Assembly: GCF_008801915.1 (NCBI RefSeq)
Contig: NZ_VZOV01000018.1
Coordinates: 56,549 to 120,548, forward strand
DNA: 64,000 nucleotides
Reading direction: 5' to 3'
Origin: Cupriavidus gilardii
GTDB lineage: Bacteria; Pseudomonadota; Gammaproteobacteria; Burkholderiales; Burkholderiaceae
The notes under the pieces: model-generated
What the model saw: the letters and a program-made list of their open reading frames with translations, nothing else
Told to the model about the DNA's origin: nothing
Databases searched by the model: none
Translations under genes and position numbers: made by a program
In this document: in pieces, positions 36,314 through 46,117 of the stretch
Layout of the letters: every line of letters begins with the position of its first letter
Position numbering within the stretch: the first letter of the stretch is position 1

Positions 36314-36988
36314 ATGCGCATTCTGCTGGTCGAAGATGAAACCGAACTCGCGCACTGGGTCGCGCGTGCGCTGGAGCAGGGCGGCTTCGTGGTCGAACAC
36401 GTGGCCGACGGCCTGCTCGCCGACGCGCGCCTGCAGGCCGAGGAATACGACGCCGTGGTGCTGGACCTGCGCCTGCCCGGCAAGGACGGCCTGTCGGTGC
36501 TCAAGGCGATGCGCGGCCGCGACGACCGCACGCCGGTGCTGATCCTGACCGCGCAGGACACGCTCGACGAACGCGTGCGCGGCCTGAACCTCGGTGCCGA
36601 CGATTACCTGCCCAAGCCCTTCGCGCTGGCCGAACTGGAAGCGCGCATCCTGGCGCTGATCCGCCGCAGCCGCGGCCGCGCCCATCCGCGGTTGCAATGC
36701 GGCGCGCTGGTGTTCGACGGCGAGACGCGCAGCTTCACGCTCGGCGGCGCGCCGCTGGCGCTGACGCCGCGCGAATCGACGCTGCTCGGCGCGCTGCTGG
36801 CGCGCAGCGGCCAGCCGCTGACCAAGGCGCAACTGCTCGACAAGGTGTTCTCGCTGGATGCCGACGTCAATCCCGATGCCATCGAGGTGCTGATCTACCG
36901 GCTGCGCAAGAAGCTGTCCGGCCACGGCGTGACCATCGTCACGCTGCGCGGCTTCGGCTATCTGCTCGAAGCGGAGGCCGCCGCTTGA
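36314..36988 (+). CDS. tctD: Response regulator TctD-like (OmpR family)
   Basis: 224 residues. Receiver domain with Glu8-Asp9, phosphoacceptor Asp51 (VVLDLRLPGKDG), Thr (LILTAQD) and Lys (LPKPFAL), then a winged-helix domain with LTPRESTLLGALLAR and IEVLIYRLRKKL. It has the TctD/QseB layout and is coupled to the kinase gene through a TTGA overlap. The neighbouring tctCBA set is the probable target. Confidence 0.92.
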   Translation: MRILLVEDETELAHWVARALEQGGFVVEHVADGLLADARLQAEEYDAVVLDLRLPGKDGLSVLKAMRGRDDRTPVLILTAQDTLDERVRGLNLGADDYLPKPFALAELEARILALIRRSRGRAHPRLQCGALVFDGETRSFTLGGAPLALTPRESTLLGALLARSGQPLTKAQLLDKVFSLDADVNPDAIEVLIYRLRKKLSGHGVTIVTLRGFGYLLEAEAAA

Positions 36989-38463
36989 GCACGCCGGGCG
37001 GTCCCCGCGGCGGTCCGCCGCGGCGCTGGCTGCGCGGCAGCCTGCGCCGGCAGTTGCTGGTGCTGCTGCTGCCGGCGCTGGCGGCGATGATGGCGCTCGA
37101 CAGCTGGCTGACCTACGGCACGCTGCGCGATGCCGCCAATACCGCCTACGACCGCTCGCTGTACGGCTCGGTGCGCGCGATCGACAACGCGATCGGCATG
37201 GCAGGCGAAACCGTGCAGCTGACGCTGCCCGACGCCGCCATGGAGATGTTCGAGACCGCGGCGCAGACGCGCGTGTTCTATCGCGTCGCGCTCGAACGCG
37301 AGGGCGACATCGAGACCGTGACCGGCTACGACGACCTGCCGCTGCCGCGCGGCACGCTGTCCAACAACGTGCCGCGCTATTACGACGCGGTCTATCGCGA
37401 CGCCCCGGTGCGCATCGCCGCGATGGCACGGCCGGTCTACCGGCCCGATGCCCATATGCGCGTGATCATCCAGGTGGCCGAATCGGCCGAGCCGCGCGCG
37501 GCGCTGGTCGGCGCGGTGTGGCGCAACACGCTGGCGCGCGATGCGCTGCTGATCGTGGCCAGCGCGCTGATCCTGGTCGGCGGCGTGACCTTCGTGCTGC
37601 GCCCGCTCAAGCGCGTGCGCGACGATGTCGAGGCGCGCCCGCCCGACGACCTGACGCCGCTCGCGGTCGATCCGGTGCCGGCCGAGGTCCGGCCGCTGGT
37701 CGATGCGGTCAACCGGCACGTGTCGCGCTCGGCGGCGATGGCGCAGGCCCAGGCGCAGTTCATTGCCGACGCCGCGCATCAGCTGCGTACGCCGCTGGCG
37801 ATCCTGAAGACGCAGGCGGAGTTCGCGCGCCGGCAGCTCGACGGCAGCGGCGATCCGGGCGCCGCGCGCGAGGCGGTCGACGGCATCGTTTCGCAGCTGG
37901 AGCAGGCCTCGCGCCTGGCCAACCAGCTGCTGGCGCTGGCGCGGGTACGCCAGCACGAGGCGCAGGCCGGCGACGCTGGCCGGCAAGCGCCGGCACCCGA
38001 TCCCGTGATCGACGCCGCCGCGGTGGCCGGCCAGGTCGCGCTCGACTATCTGCCGCTGGCGCGCGCCAAGCAGCAGGACTTCGGCTGGGAGGACGGCGGC
38101 GGCCGGCCGCTGCCGGTGCGCGCCGACGCGGCGCTGCTGCGCGAGGCGCTGGCCAACCTGGTCCACAACGCGATCCAGTACTCGCCGCGCGGCAGCCGTA
38201 TCACGCTGTCGGCCGCGCGCGAGCAGGGCAGCGCCTGCCTGGCGGTCGAGGACGACGGGCCCGGCATCCCGGCCGAGGAGCGCGAGCAGGTGTTCGCCCG
38301 GTTCTATCGCCGCGTCGGCCACGACGAGCCCGGTTCGGGCCTGGGCCTGGCGATCTCGCGCGAGATGGCGGCGCGCTTCGGCGGCAGCGTGACGCTGCAC
38401 GAGGCCCGCCAGGGGCAGGGGCTGCGGGCCGAGTTGCGGCTGCCGCTGGCCGCCGGCGCGTGA
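36985..38463 (+). CDS. tctE: Sensor histidine kinase TctE-like
   Basis: 492 residues from a TTG that overlaps the tctD stop (TTGA) and has GGAGG seven bases upstream; no ATG fits. It has a first membrane helix (about 23-41), a periplasmic TctE-type sensor (about 42-180), a second helix (about 185-205), the H-box AAHQLRTPLAILKTQAEF, N-box LREALANLVHNAIQYSPRG, G1 EDDGPGIP and G2 GSGLGLAI. All kinase motifs are intact. It probably senses a carboxylate and activates the tct genes downstream. Confidence 0.92.
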   Translation: MSTPGGPRGGPPRRWLRGSLRRQLLVLLLPALAAMMALDSWLTYGTLRDAANTAYDRSLYGSVRAIDNAIGMAGETVQLTLPDAAMEMFETAAQTRVFYRVALEREGDIETVTGYDDLPLPRGTLSNNVPRYYDAVYRDAPVRIAAMARPVYRPDAHMRVIIQVAESAEPRAALVGAVWRNTLARDALLIVASALILVGGVTFVLRPLKRVRDDVEARPPDDLTPLAVDPVPAEVRPLVDAVNRHVSRSAAMAQAQAQFIADAAHQLRTPLAILKTQAEFARRQLDGSGDPGAAREAVDGIVSQLEQASRLANQLLALARVRQHEAQAGDAGRQAPAPDPVIDAAAVAGQVALDYLPLARAKQQDFGWEDGGGRPLPVRADAALLREALANLVHNAIQYSPRGSRITLSAAREQGSACLAVEDDGPGIPAEEREQVFARFYRRVGHDEPGSGLGLAISREMAARFGGSVTLHEARQGQGLRAELRLPLAAGA

Positions 38464-38608
38464 ATCGGCCATACCGCGGGCCGCCCCTTTCGATCGCAGC
38501 CGATCGCCGCCGATTGCGCCGATCGCAGCCGACTACCACCGACCACCGCTGCCAGCCCCTTCCAAAGTCCACCCGATCAGCGTAAACCCCAGTCAACAAG
38601 CTGAAGTT

Positions 38609-38626
38609 TTGACAGCTTATTGACAG
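38609..38626. promoter_or_regulatory. Direct repeats TTGACAG at 11-bp spacing upstream of tctC
   Basis: Two identical heptamers start at 38609 and 38620, one DNA turn apart, about 85 bases before tctC. Tandem half-sites with a 10-11 bp period are the usual target of OmpR-family regulators, so this is a candidate TctD box. TTGACA is also a perfect -35 hexamer. Confidence 0.55.
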
Positions 38627-38709
38627 TTTCCGGCTCCTAGAATCGCCGCCATGGCCGTCCGAGCGGCCACTGGAACCATAAAACCACGATATCGCAAGCA
38701 GGAGACGCC

Positions 38710-39675
38710 ATGCGCCGCACCCTCGTTCGACTTCCCCGCCTGTTCCAATTTGCCCTGATCGGCGCCGCCGTGGCGGCCGGTCCGGCGTTCGCCGTCGACA
38801 CCGCCAAGTTCATGATCGGCGCCAACCCCGGCGGCGGCTGGGACCAGGCCGGCCGCACGCTGGGCGCCGCGATGGTGTCGGCGGGCGTGGCCAAGTCCGC
38901 GTCCTACGACAATCGCGGCGGCGCGGGCGGCACCATCGGCCTGACCCAGTTCGTCAACACCGACAAGGGCAATCCCAACGCGCTGCTGGTCACCGGCGCC
39001 GTGATGGTCGGCGCGATCGAGACCAACAAGCCCCCGGTCACGCTGAAGAACGCCACGCCGATCGCGCGGCTGTTTACCGACACGATGGTGATCACGGTGC
39101 CGGCCAGCTCGCCGATCAAGTCGATCAAGGACCTGACCGCGCAGCTCAAGGCCAACCCGGGCAGCGTCAGCTGGGGCGGCGGCTCCAAGGGTTCGATCGA
39201 CCATATCCTGGCCGGGCTGATCGCCAAGGACATCGGCGTCGATCCGAAGCGCATCAACTACGTGCCGTTCCAGGGCGGCGGCGAGGCCTCGGCCTCGGTG
39301 CTGGGCGGCCACGTGACCGCCGGCGTCGCCGGCGTGTCCGAATTCCTGCCCTTCATCAAGAGCGGCAAGATGCGCGCGCTGGCGGTGACCTCGAAGGACC
39401 GCGTCGCCGATATCCCGACGCTGAAGGAGCAGGGCATCAACGTCGAGATCTACAACTGGCGCGGCGTCTACGGCGCGCCCGGTATCACGCCCGAGCAGCG
39501 CAAGGCGCTGACCGACGCGGTGGTCAAGGCGACCGAATCGCCGGCGTGGAAGCAGGCGCTGGCCAAGAACGACTGGACGCCGTTCCTGCTGACCGGCGAC
39601 GAGTTCGGCAAGTTCGTCGACGCGGAATCGGCCCGGCTGGGCGCGATGCTGCGCGAATTGGGCGTCGCCAAGTAA
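38710..39675 (+). CDS. tctC: TTT periplasmic tricarboxylate-binding protein TctC
   Basis: 321 residues. A signal peptide ends at AGPAFA, then VDTAKFMIGANPGGGWDQAGRTLG, the TctC form of the Bug motif, and SYDNRGGAGGTIGLTQFV. It captures citrate or related acids in the periplasm for TctAB. AGGAG precedes the ATG. First gene of a complete tctCBA operon downstream of tctDE. Confidence 0.94.
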   Translation: MRRTLVRLPRLFQFALIGAAVAAGPAFAVDTAKFMIGANPGGGWDQAGRTLGAAMVSAGVAKSASYDNRGGAGGTIGLTQFVNTDKGNPNALLVTGAVMVGAIETNKPPVTLKNATPIARLFTDTMVITVPASSPIKSIKDLTAQLKANPGSVSWGGGSKGSIDHILAGLIAKDIGVDPKRINYVPFQGGGEASASVLGGHVTAGVAGVSEFLPFIKSGKMRALAVTSKDRVADIPTLKEQGINVEIYNWRGVYGAPGITPEQRKALTDAVVKATESPAWKQALAKNDWTPFLLTGDEFGKFVDAESARLGAMLRELGVAK

Positions 39676-39835
39676 GGCCTTCCCAGCCCTCGGCCTGGCC
39701 ACGCCAGGCCCTTGCCGTCATGGTCCATCGGGCCTGACAGCGGCACCGGCGCCGCGGCCTCCCGGACCGCGGCCCTTCCGTTTCCGCCCCCCGCCGGATG
39801 CGCTCCCCGCATCCGGCCTCGATCCGGAGCCCATC

Positions 39836-40309
39836 GTGAAACCTTCCCACACCGCCATCGGCATCGTCGTGCTGTTGCTGTCGGCCTGCTTCTTCGCCGG
39901 CATCCAGGGCATCTCGGGCGAATCCGGCTATGCCGGCCTGTCGCCGCGTTTCGTGCCGACGCTGGTCGGCGTCGGCCTCGCCATCTGCGGCGCGCTGCTG
40001 ACCTGGCAGGGCGTACGCGGCGGCTTTCGCGCGATGCCCGAGGAGGATGCCGAGCTGCCCTCGCAGCCGCACAGCCCGCGCGGCCTGCTGTGGGTCGCCG
40101 CCGGCCTGCTGCTGAACATGGCGCTGATCGGCACGCTGGGCTTCGTGCTGGCCTCCACGCTGCTGATGGTCTGCGTCGCGCGCGGCTACGGCAGCCGCCG
40201 CCTGGTCCGCGACGCGCTGATCGGGCTGGCGATCACGGTGCCGATGTGGTTGCTGTTCGATTTCCTGCTCGGCATCAACCTGCCGCTGCTGCCGATCGCG
40301 GGCCTGTAA
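39836..40309 (+). CDS. tctB: TTT small membrane subunit TctB
   Basis: 157 residues starting at a GTG (GTGAAACCTTCC) after GGAG. Four hydrophobic stretches (about 5-22, 38-55, 80-112, 125-150) and the early [15 protein letters not shown] element are TctB-like. The 160-base gap after tctC contains a GGCCTGG/CCAGGCC hairpin that could set the tctC:tctBA expression ratio. Pairs with tctA 31 bases later. Confidence 0.9.
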   Translation: MKPSHTAIGIVVLLLSACFFAGIQGISGESGYAGLSPRFVPTLVGVGLAICGALLTWQGVRGGFRAMPEEDAELPSQPHSPRGLLWVAAGLLLNMALIGTLGFVLASTLLMVCVARGYGSRRLVRDALIGLAITVPMWLLFDFLLGINLPLLPIAGL

Positions 40310-40340
40310 ATCGCGGGCCTGCAAGGCCGGAGACACGCAA

Positions 40341-41852
40341 ATGGATACGCTGAATCAATTGATGAACGGCTTTGCCGTCGCGATCACGCCGCTGAACCTG
40401 ATGTGGGCGCTGGTCGGCTGCTTCCTGGGCACCGCCATCGGCGTGCTGCCCGGCATCGGCCCGGCGCTGACGGTGGCGATGCTGCTGCCGCTGACGGCCA
40501 AGGTCGAGCCCACCGCGGCGCTGATCATGTTCGCCGGCATCTACTACGGGGCGATGTACGGCGGCTCGACCACCTCGATCCTGATGAACACGCCGGGCGA
40601 GTCGTCGACGATGATCACCGCGATGGAAGGCAACCTGATGGCCAAGCGCGGCCGCGCCGGTCCGGCGCTGGCCACCGCGGCGATCGGCTCCTTCGTCGCC
40701 GGCACCATCGCCACCGTGCTGCTGTCGCTGTTCGCACCGGTCGCGGCCGACGTCGCGCTGCAGTTCGGTCCCGGCGAATACTTCATGATCATGCTGCTGG
40801 CCTTCACCACGGTATCGGCCGTGCTGGGCTCGTCGCTGCTGCGCGGCATGACCAGCCTGTTCCTGGGCCTGGGCATCGGCCTGGTCGGCATGGATTCGCT
40901 GTCGGGCCAGACCCGCTACACGCTCGGCATCCAGGAGCTGTACGACGGCATCGACATCGTGGTCGTCGCGGTCGGCCTGTTCGCGGTCGGCGAGGCGCTG
41001 TTCAACGCGTTCTTCCCGCAGCCGGAGGGCACCTTCAACAAGCTCGGACCGGTGATGATGACGCGCTCGGACTGGAAGCGCTCGATTCCGGCATGGCTGC
41101 GCGGCACCTTCATCGGCTTTCCGTTCGGGCTGATCCCGGCGGGTGGCGCCGAGATTCCGACCTTCCTGTCGTACGCCAGCGAGAAGAAGCTGAGCAAGCA
41201 TCCGGAAGAATTCGGCAAGGGCGCGATCGAGGGCGTGGCCGGGCCGGAAGCCGCCAACAACGCCGCGGTGACCGCCACGCTGGCGCCGCTGCTGACGCTG
41301 GGCATCCCGACCTCGAACACCACGGCGATCATGCTAGCGGCGTTCCAGAACTACAACCTGCAACCCGGTCCGATGCTGTTCCAGACCTCCGGCGACCTGG
41401 TGTGGGGCCTGCTCGCCTCGCTGTATATCGGCAACGTGATGCTGCTGGTGCTGAACCTGCCCGCGATCGGGCTGTGGGTCCGCATGCTGCGCATCCCGAC
41501 CCCGCTGCTCTATGGCGGCATCCTGATCTTCGCGGGGCTGGGCGCCTACGGCATCCGCCAGTCGGCCTTCGACCTGCTGCTGCTGTTCCTGATCGGCCTG
41601 CTCGGCATGGCGATGCGCCGCTTCGACTTCCCGACCGCGCCGGTGATCGTCGGCATGATCCTCGGGCCGATGGCCGAGAAGCAGCTGCGCAACGCGCTGT
41701 CGATCAGCCAGGGCGACTGGACGATGTTCCTGCGCCATCCGATCTCGGCGTCGATCCTCGCGCTGACCGTCGCCGTCGTGGTGGTCCCGCGGCTGCTGCG
41801 CTGGCTGTCGCGGCGCTCGGCGATGCGGGGCGTGGCCGACGCGGCGAACTGA
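40341..41852 (+). CDS. tctA: TTT large membrane subunit TctA
   Basis: 503 residues with the family marks [38 protein letters not shown], and [20 protein letters not shown]. It is the proton- or Na+-coupled permease of the tctCBA system. It is a paralogue of the tctA at 3164, but clearly different in sequence. A hairpin terminator follows at 41918. Confidence 0.95.
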   Translation: MDTLNQLMNGFAVAITPLNLMWALVGCFLGTAIGVLPGIGPALTVAMLLPLTAKVEPTAALIMFAGIYYGAMYGGSTTSILMNTPGESSTMITAMEGNLMAKRGRAGPALATAAIGSFVAGTIATVLLSLFAPVAADVALQFGPGEYFMIMLLAFTTVSAVLGSSLLRGMTSLFLGLGIGLVGMDSLSGQTRYTLGIQELYDGIDIVVVAVGLFAVGEALFNAFFPQPEGTFNKLGPVMMTRSDWKRSIPAWLRGTFIGFPFGLIPAGGAEIPTFLSYASEKKLSKHPEEFGKGAIEGVAGPEAANNAAVTATLAPLLTLGIPTSNTTAIMLAAFQNYNLQPGPMLFQTSGDLVWGLLASLYIGNVMLLVLNLPAIGLWVRMLRIPTPLLYGGILIFAGLGAYGIRQSAFDLLLLFLIGLLGMAMRRFDFPTAPVIVGMILGPMAEKQLRNALSISQGDWTMFLRHPISASILALTVAVVVVPRLLRWLSRRSAMRGVADAAN

Positions 41853-41917
41853 AGAATTGAAGAACGACATCCGGCGCAACATCGTGCGCCACAATGCGCG
41901 ACAATGCGCGTGACGCC

Positions 41918-41944
41918 ACAAGGCCCGGAGCTCCCGGGCCTTGT
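41918..41944 (+). terminator. Hairpin after tctCBA
   Basis: An 11-bp stem (ACAAGGCCCGG with CCGGGCCTTGT) with a 5-base loop is followed by CGTTTGCC, a weak T stretch. Just upstream are two exact tandem copies of ACAATGCGCG (41891-41910). Confidence 0.6.
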
Positions 41945-42010
41945 CGTTTGCCTGCTCTCCTCCGACCACAAGAAAAAAGCGGCGGCGTCCTGCGCCAGCC
42001 CGCCACCGTC

Positions 42011-43069
42011 ATGCGATCCGTACTCTCCCGTTGGCGTCCGACGCTGCTGACGCTGCTGCTTGGACTGGGCGCCGCCCTGCTGTGCGAATGGCTGCGCACA
42101 CCGCTGCCCTGGATGATCGGCCCGCTGCTGGCCGTGGCCGCGGCCCGCATGATGGGCGCCGACCTGCGCGCGCCATCGCAGGCCCGCAACGCCGGCCAAT
42201 GGGCCATCGGCACCTCGCTGGGGCTCTATTTCACGCCGGACGTGGTGGCCAAGCTGATCGAGTTCTCGCCCTACGTGATCGCCGGCTCGCTGTTCGCGCT
42301 GGTGCTCGGCACCGCCGGCGCGCTGCTGCTGCGCCGGACCACCGGGGTCGCGTTCAAGACCGCGTTCTTTTCCACCGCGATCGGCGGCGCCTCCGAGATG
42401 GCCAACCTGGCCGAGCGCAACGGCGCACGGATCGACCAGGTCGCGGCCGCGCATTCGCTGCGCGTGTTATTGGTGGTAGTAATCGTGCCTGCGCTTTTTC
42501 AATATGGCGGTATTCATGGCCTCGATACCTATATCCCGGGGCCGCGCACCGTCGACGGGTTCGGGCTGGCCGCGCTGATCACGATCACGGTGGCCGCCGC
42601 GCTGCTGATGCAACGGCTGAACCTGCCCAATCCCTTTGTCATCGGCACGCTGATCGCCGCCGCCGTGCTGACCGCCTCGGGCATCGAGCTGTCGGCGATC
42701 CCGACCTCGATGAGCCATGCCGGCCAGCTGCTGATCGGCGTCTCGCTCGGCGTGCGCTTCTCGCGCGAGTTCCTGCATACGGCCCCGCGCTTCCTGGCCG
42801 GCGTGGCGCTGTACACGCTGGTGGCGCTGGTGATATCGGCGCTGTTCGGCTGGGCATTGGCGGCGCTGTCGGGGGCGCATCCGGCCACCGTGATCCTGGG
42901 CACCACGCCGGGCGGCATCGCCGAGATGTGCATCACCGCCAAGGTGCTCGAGCTCGGCGTGCCGCTGGTCACGGCCTTCCACGTGATCCGGATGGCCTTC
43001 GTGGTGCTGTGTACCGGCCCCCTGTATCATTGGCTGAAACATCGCGCCGCCCCGGAGGAGACCGAGTAG
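42011..43069 (+). CDS. AbrB-family integral membrane protein
   Basis: 352 residues, about nine to ten helices in two related halves (LPWMIGPLLAVAAARMMG and NPFVIGTLIAAAVLTASG), the duplication typical of this family, which is often mislabelled as a regulator or ammonia monooxygenase. Motifs FFSTAIGGASEMANLAE and LGTTPGGIAEMCITAKVL are repeats of each other. Its role is unproven. Linkage to tctCBA suggests acid transport. A 75-base patch at about 42464-42538 is only about 45% G+C. Confidence 0.85.
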   Translation: MRSVLSRWRPTLLTLLLGLGAALLCEWLRTPLPWMIGPLLAVAAARMMGADLRAPSQARNAGQWAIGTSLGLYFTPDVVAKLIEFSPYVIAGSLFALVLGTAGALLLRRTTGVAFKTAFFSTAIGGASEMANLAERNGARIDQVAAAHSLRVLLVVVIVPALFQYGGIHGLDTYIPGPRTVDGFGLAALITITVAAALLMQRLNLPNPFVIGTLIAAAVLTASGIELSAIPTSMSHAGQLLIGVSLGVRFSREFLHTAPRFLAGVALYTLVALVISALFGWALAALSGAHPATVILGTTPGGIAEMCITAKVLELGVPLVTAFHVIRMAFVVLCTGPLYHWLKHRAAPEETE

Positions 43070-43109
43070 CCGGGCGGCCAGGACAACCGAGGACCACCGA
43101 CGGGCCGCC

Positions 43110-43526
43110 ATGCCAGAGACGACGCTTGCCATCGCCGACATCGACGCCATCCTGGAGCGCGTGCTTGCGCCCTGGGTCCGCCAGCTGAACCTGCGCGCCG
43201 AGCGCGTCGACGCCGACAGCGTCACGCTGCGCCTGCCCTTCGATCCTTCCCTTCGCCACGCCGGCGGCGTGGTCTGCGGCCAGGTGCTGATGTCCGCGGC
43301 CGACACCGCGATGATCGTCGCGATCTCCAGCGCGCTGGGCGGCTTCCGCCCGATGACCACCGTCAGCCTGACCACCAACTTCATGCGCCCCGTGATCGAG
43401 GGCGACATGCTGGTGCAGGCCACGGTGCTGCGGCTGGGCAAGACCGTCGTGTTCGGCGAGATCGCGCTGCGCGGCCCCGACGGCAAGCTGGCGGTGCAGG
43501 CCACCACTACCTACGCGCTGCTGTGA
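43110..43526 (+). CDS. PaaI-family acyl-CoA thioesterase
   Basis: 138 residues, a single hotdog fold. The motif HAGGVVCGQVLMSAADTAM (about 50-68) is the PaaI/YigI signature, and SLTTNFMRPVIEGDMLVQATVLRLGKT forms the central strands. It hydrolyses acyl-CoAs as a tetramer. The stop overlaps a GTG of the patatin gene, so the two are co-transcribed. Confidence 0.9.
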   Translation: MPETTLAIADIDAILERVLAPWVRQLNLRAERVDADSVTLRLPFDPSLRHAGGVVCGQVLMSAADTAMIVAISSALGGFRPMTTVSLTTNFMRPVIEGDMLVQATVLRLGKTVVFGEIALRGPDGKLAVQATTTYALL

Positions 43527-43528
43527 CG

Positions 43529-44473
43529 ATGTCCGCCACCCGCCCGCAGATGGCGGCCGACGCGCGCACGGCGCCGCGCACACCCCAGTACGGCGGACCG
43601 TTCGAGCAGGTGGTATTCGCCGGCGGCGGCAATCGCTGCTGGTGGCAGGCGGGCTGGTGGGACACCGTCGCCCCCGAACTCGGGCTGCGCCCGCGCGTGA
43701 TCGCCGGCATCTCGGCCGGTGCTGCCACCGCCTGCATGATTTACACGCACGAGTCGCGGCAGGTGATGGACTACTACCGCGGCGTGCTGGCCGGCAACAA
43801 GCGCAACGCCTACTGGCGCAATCTGCTGGGCAGCCAGCGCGTGTTTCCGCATTACGGCATCTACCGGGCGGCGCTGCTGTCGATCCTCGGCGACGGCCGC
43901 CTGGCGCGGCTGCAGGCCGCGCCGGAGATCCGCGTCGGCGTCGCCCATATCCCGCGCTGGTGCGGACCGCGGCTTGCCGTGATGGCCGGGCTGCTGGCCT
44001 ACAACATCGACAAGCATCTGCTCAAGACGCTGCATCCGCGGCTGGGCCGCACGCTGGGCTTTCATCCGGAGTTCGTGCGCGCCCAGGACTGCGCGACGCC
44101 CGAGCAGCTGGCAGACCTTTTGCTGCAGTCGTCCTGCACGCCGCCGTTCACGCCGGTGCTGCGACGCGATGGCCGCGCGGTACTCGATGGAGGGCTGGTC
44201 GACAACGTACCGGTCGACGCGCTCGACCCGACGCCGGGCGACGTGCTGGTGCTGATGACGCGGCTGTATCCGCGCCCGCGCCGTTTCGTGGTCGAGTGGA
44301 ACGGCCAGCGGCGCCTGTATCTGCAGCCGTCGCGGCGGGTGCCGATCTCGAGTTGGGACTACACGCGCCCGGAAGGCATGACGCTGGCCTACGACCTGGG
44401 CCGGCGCGATGGCGAAACCTTCCTGCGCGAATGGACGGCCGAGGCGCCAGCCGACCTGGCGCCGGCGTCGTAG
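43529..44473 (+). CDS. Patatin-like phospholipase
   Basis: 314 residues. The oxyanion-hole motif AGGGNRCWWQAGWW, nucleophile elbow GISAGA (GxSxG), and catalytic Asp in LDGGLVDN (DGG) make an intact Ser-Asp dyad. It probably hydrolyses membrane lipids in the cytoplasm. ATG 43529 is used; a GTG at 43523 overlapping the paaI-type stop is an alternative. It is followed by the Gor-like gene. Confidence 0.9.
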   Translation: MSATRPQMAADARTAPRTPQYGGPFEQVVFAGGGNRCWWQAGWWDTVAPELGLRPRVIAGISAGAATACMIYTHESRQVMDYYRGVLAGNKRNAYWRNLLGSQRVFPHYGIYRAALLSILGDGRLARLQAAPEIRVGVAHIPRWCGPRLAVMAGLLAYNIDKHLLKTLHPRLGRTLGFHPEFVRAQDCATPEQLADLLLQSSCTPPFTPVLRRDGRAVLDGGLVDNVPVDALDPTPGDVLVLMTRLYPRPRRFVVEWNGQRRLYLQPSRRVPISSWDYTRPEGMTLAYDLGRRDGETFLREWTAEAPADLAPAS

Positions 44474-44551
44474 CGCGGGAGCGGCGCAGCGGCTGCTCCC
44501 TTCGGGGTTCTTGCAATTCTCGCGGCCGGCGCGCCGCGGCAGGAGGCATAG

Positions 44552-46060
44552 ATGACGAAGCGGCAGGCTGGCAACGACAACGAACGCAAGCGCGCGAGCA
44601 AGGTATCGGCCGAACCCCGGATGGAGCGCGTGCCGCGCGGCAAGGGCAACGCCGGCGCCGGGCGCGCGCGCCAGGCCGACTTCGTCGTGATCGGCGGCGG
44701 CTCGGCCGGCGTCGCCGCGGCGATGCGGGCCGCCTCGCACGGGGCCAGCGTGGTGCTGGTCGAGCGCGAGCAGATCGGCGGCACCTGCGTGAACCGCGGC
44801 TGCGTGCCCAAGAAGATGCTGAGCTACGGCGCGACCTGGGCCGCGATCCTGTCGGGCTGCCTGTCGCATACCGGCGGACGCGAGGACTGGAACGACGCCA
44901 TCGTGCGCGTCAAGGCCGAGATGGCGCGGCTGCATGCCAGCTATACGCAGCGGCTGCAGGAGGCCGGCGTGCAGCTGCTGCGCGGCGAGGCGACCATCAG
45001 CGCGCCGGGCGAGGTGCGTGTGGGCGGCGAAACGCTGCAGGGGCGCCGCATCCTGATCGCCACCGGTTCACGGCCGACGCCGCTGCCGGTGCCTGGCGGC
45101 GAGCTGGCCAGCAGCTCGGACGACGTGTTCCAGTGGGACGGCGTGCCGGCCTCGCTGGTAGTGATCGGCGGCGGCTATATCGCGGTCGAGATGGCATCGA
45201 TCCTGTCGCGCTACGGCGTCAAGGTCGACATGCTGGTGCGCGAGTCGCGGCTGCTGGAAAACTTCGACGAGGACATTGCGCTGGCGCTGGCCGAGGCGCT
45301 GACCGCGAAAGGCGTGCGGCTGCATCTGAATACGGAGGTGACGCTGCTCGACCAGGCCAACGGCGCGATCGAGGTCTGCTACAGGCAGGCCGAAGCGGGC
45401 GGGAACGGCAGCGGGAAGGGTGACGAGAAGGGCGGTGGGAAGAGCAGCGGCAAGGCACGGATCCACAGCGTGCGCGCGCAGGCGGCGCTGGCCGCGATCG
45501 GACGCGAACCCAATGTCGAAGGCCTCGGCCTCGAGGCGCTGGGCGTGGCGCGCGGACAGCGTGGCGTGCGTGTCGACCGGCAGTTGCGCACCAGCGTGCG
45601 TGGCATCCATGCGATCGGCGACGTTACCGAGGGGCCGCAGCTGACGCCGGTCGCCATCGCCCAGGGCCGCTGGCTGGCGGACCGCCTGTTCGGCCGGCGC
45701 GGCGAGCGCACCGACTTCGACGTGATTCCCACCGCGGTGTTCTGCGAGCCGGCGATCGGCAGCGTCGGCCTGACCGAGGCGGCGGCGATCGAAGCCGCCG
45801 GCAAGCCCGAGCGCATCGGCACGCGCATCAAGCGTTTCGTCTCGCTGGAAAACCGCTTCGCCGGCAACCCGATGCCCTCGATGATCAAGGTGGTCTACAA
45901 CGCGCGCAGCGGGCGCGTGCTCGGCGTGCATCTGCTGGACAACGCCGCGCCCGAGATCGCGCAGTCGATCGCGGTGGCGCTGCGCCTGGGCGTGCGGCTG
46001 TCGCATCTGGAAACCACGATGCCGCTGCACCCGACCGTCGCCGAGGAACTGTTCGGCTGA
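44552..46060 (+). CDS. Glutathione reductase-like pyridine nucleotide-disulfide oxidoreductase
   Basis: 502 residues. FAD-binding VVIGGGSAGVAAAMRA, redox pair in GGTCVNRGCVPKKML (the Gor form CVNRGCVPKK), NAD(P) motif VVIGGGYIAVEMASIL, and active-site His in PLHPTVAEE. A strong AGGAGG fixes the start, so a basic 40-residue extension precedes the FAD motif. A Gly/Ser/Lys-rich insertion (about 282-303) sits in the NADPH domain. Most like glutathione reductase; other disulfide reductases are possible. Confidence 0.85.
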   Translation: MTKRQAGNDNERKRASKVSAEPRMERVPRGKGNAGAGRARQADFVVIGGGSAGVAAAMRAASHGASVVLVEREQIGGTCVNRGCVPKKMLSYGATWAAILSGCLSHTGGREDWNDAIVRVKAEMARLHASYTQRLQEAGVQLLRGEATISAPGEVRVGGETLQGRRILIATGSRPTPLPVPGGELASSSDDVFQWDGVPASLVVIGGGYIAVEMASILSRYGVKVDMLVRESRLLENFDEDIALALAEALTAKGVRLHLNTEVTLLDQANGAIEVCYRQAEAGGNGSGKGDEKGGGKSSGKARIHSVRAQAALAAIGREPNVEGLGLEALGVARGQRGVRVDRQLRTSVRGIHAIGDVTEGPQLTPVAIAQGRWLADRLFGRRGERTDFDVIPTAVFCEPAIGSVGLTEAAAIEAAGKPERIGTRIKRFVSLENRFAGNPMPSMIKVVYNARSGRVLGVHLLDNAAPEIAQSIAVALRLGVRLSHLETTMPLHPTVAEELFG

Positions 46061-46117
46061 GCGGTTCGGCCGAGCCGTTCGGCTGAACTGTTCCGCTGAA
46101 CTCCGGCACGGCCGCGC

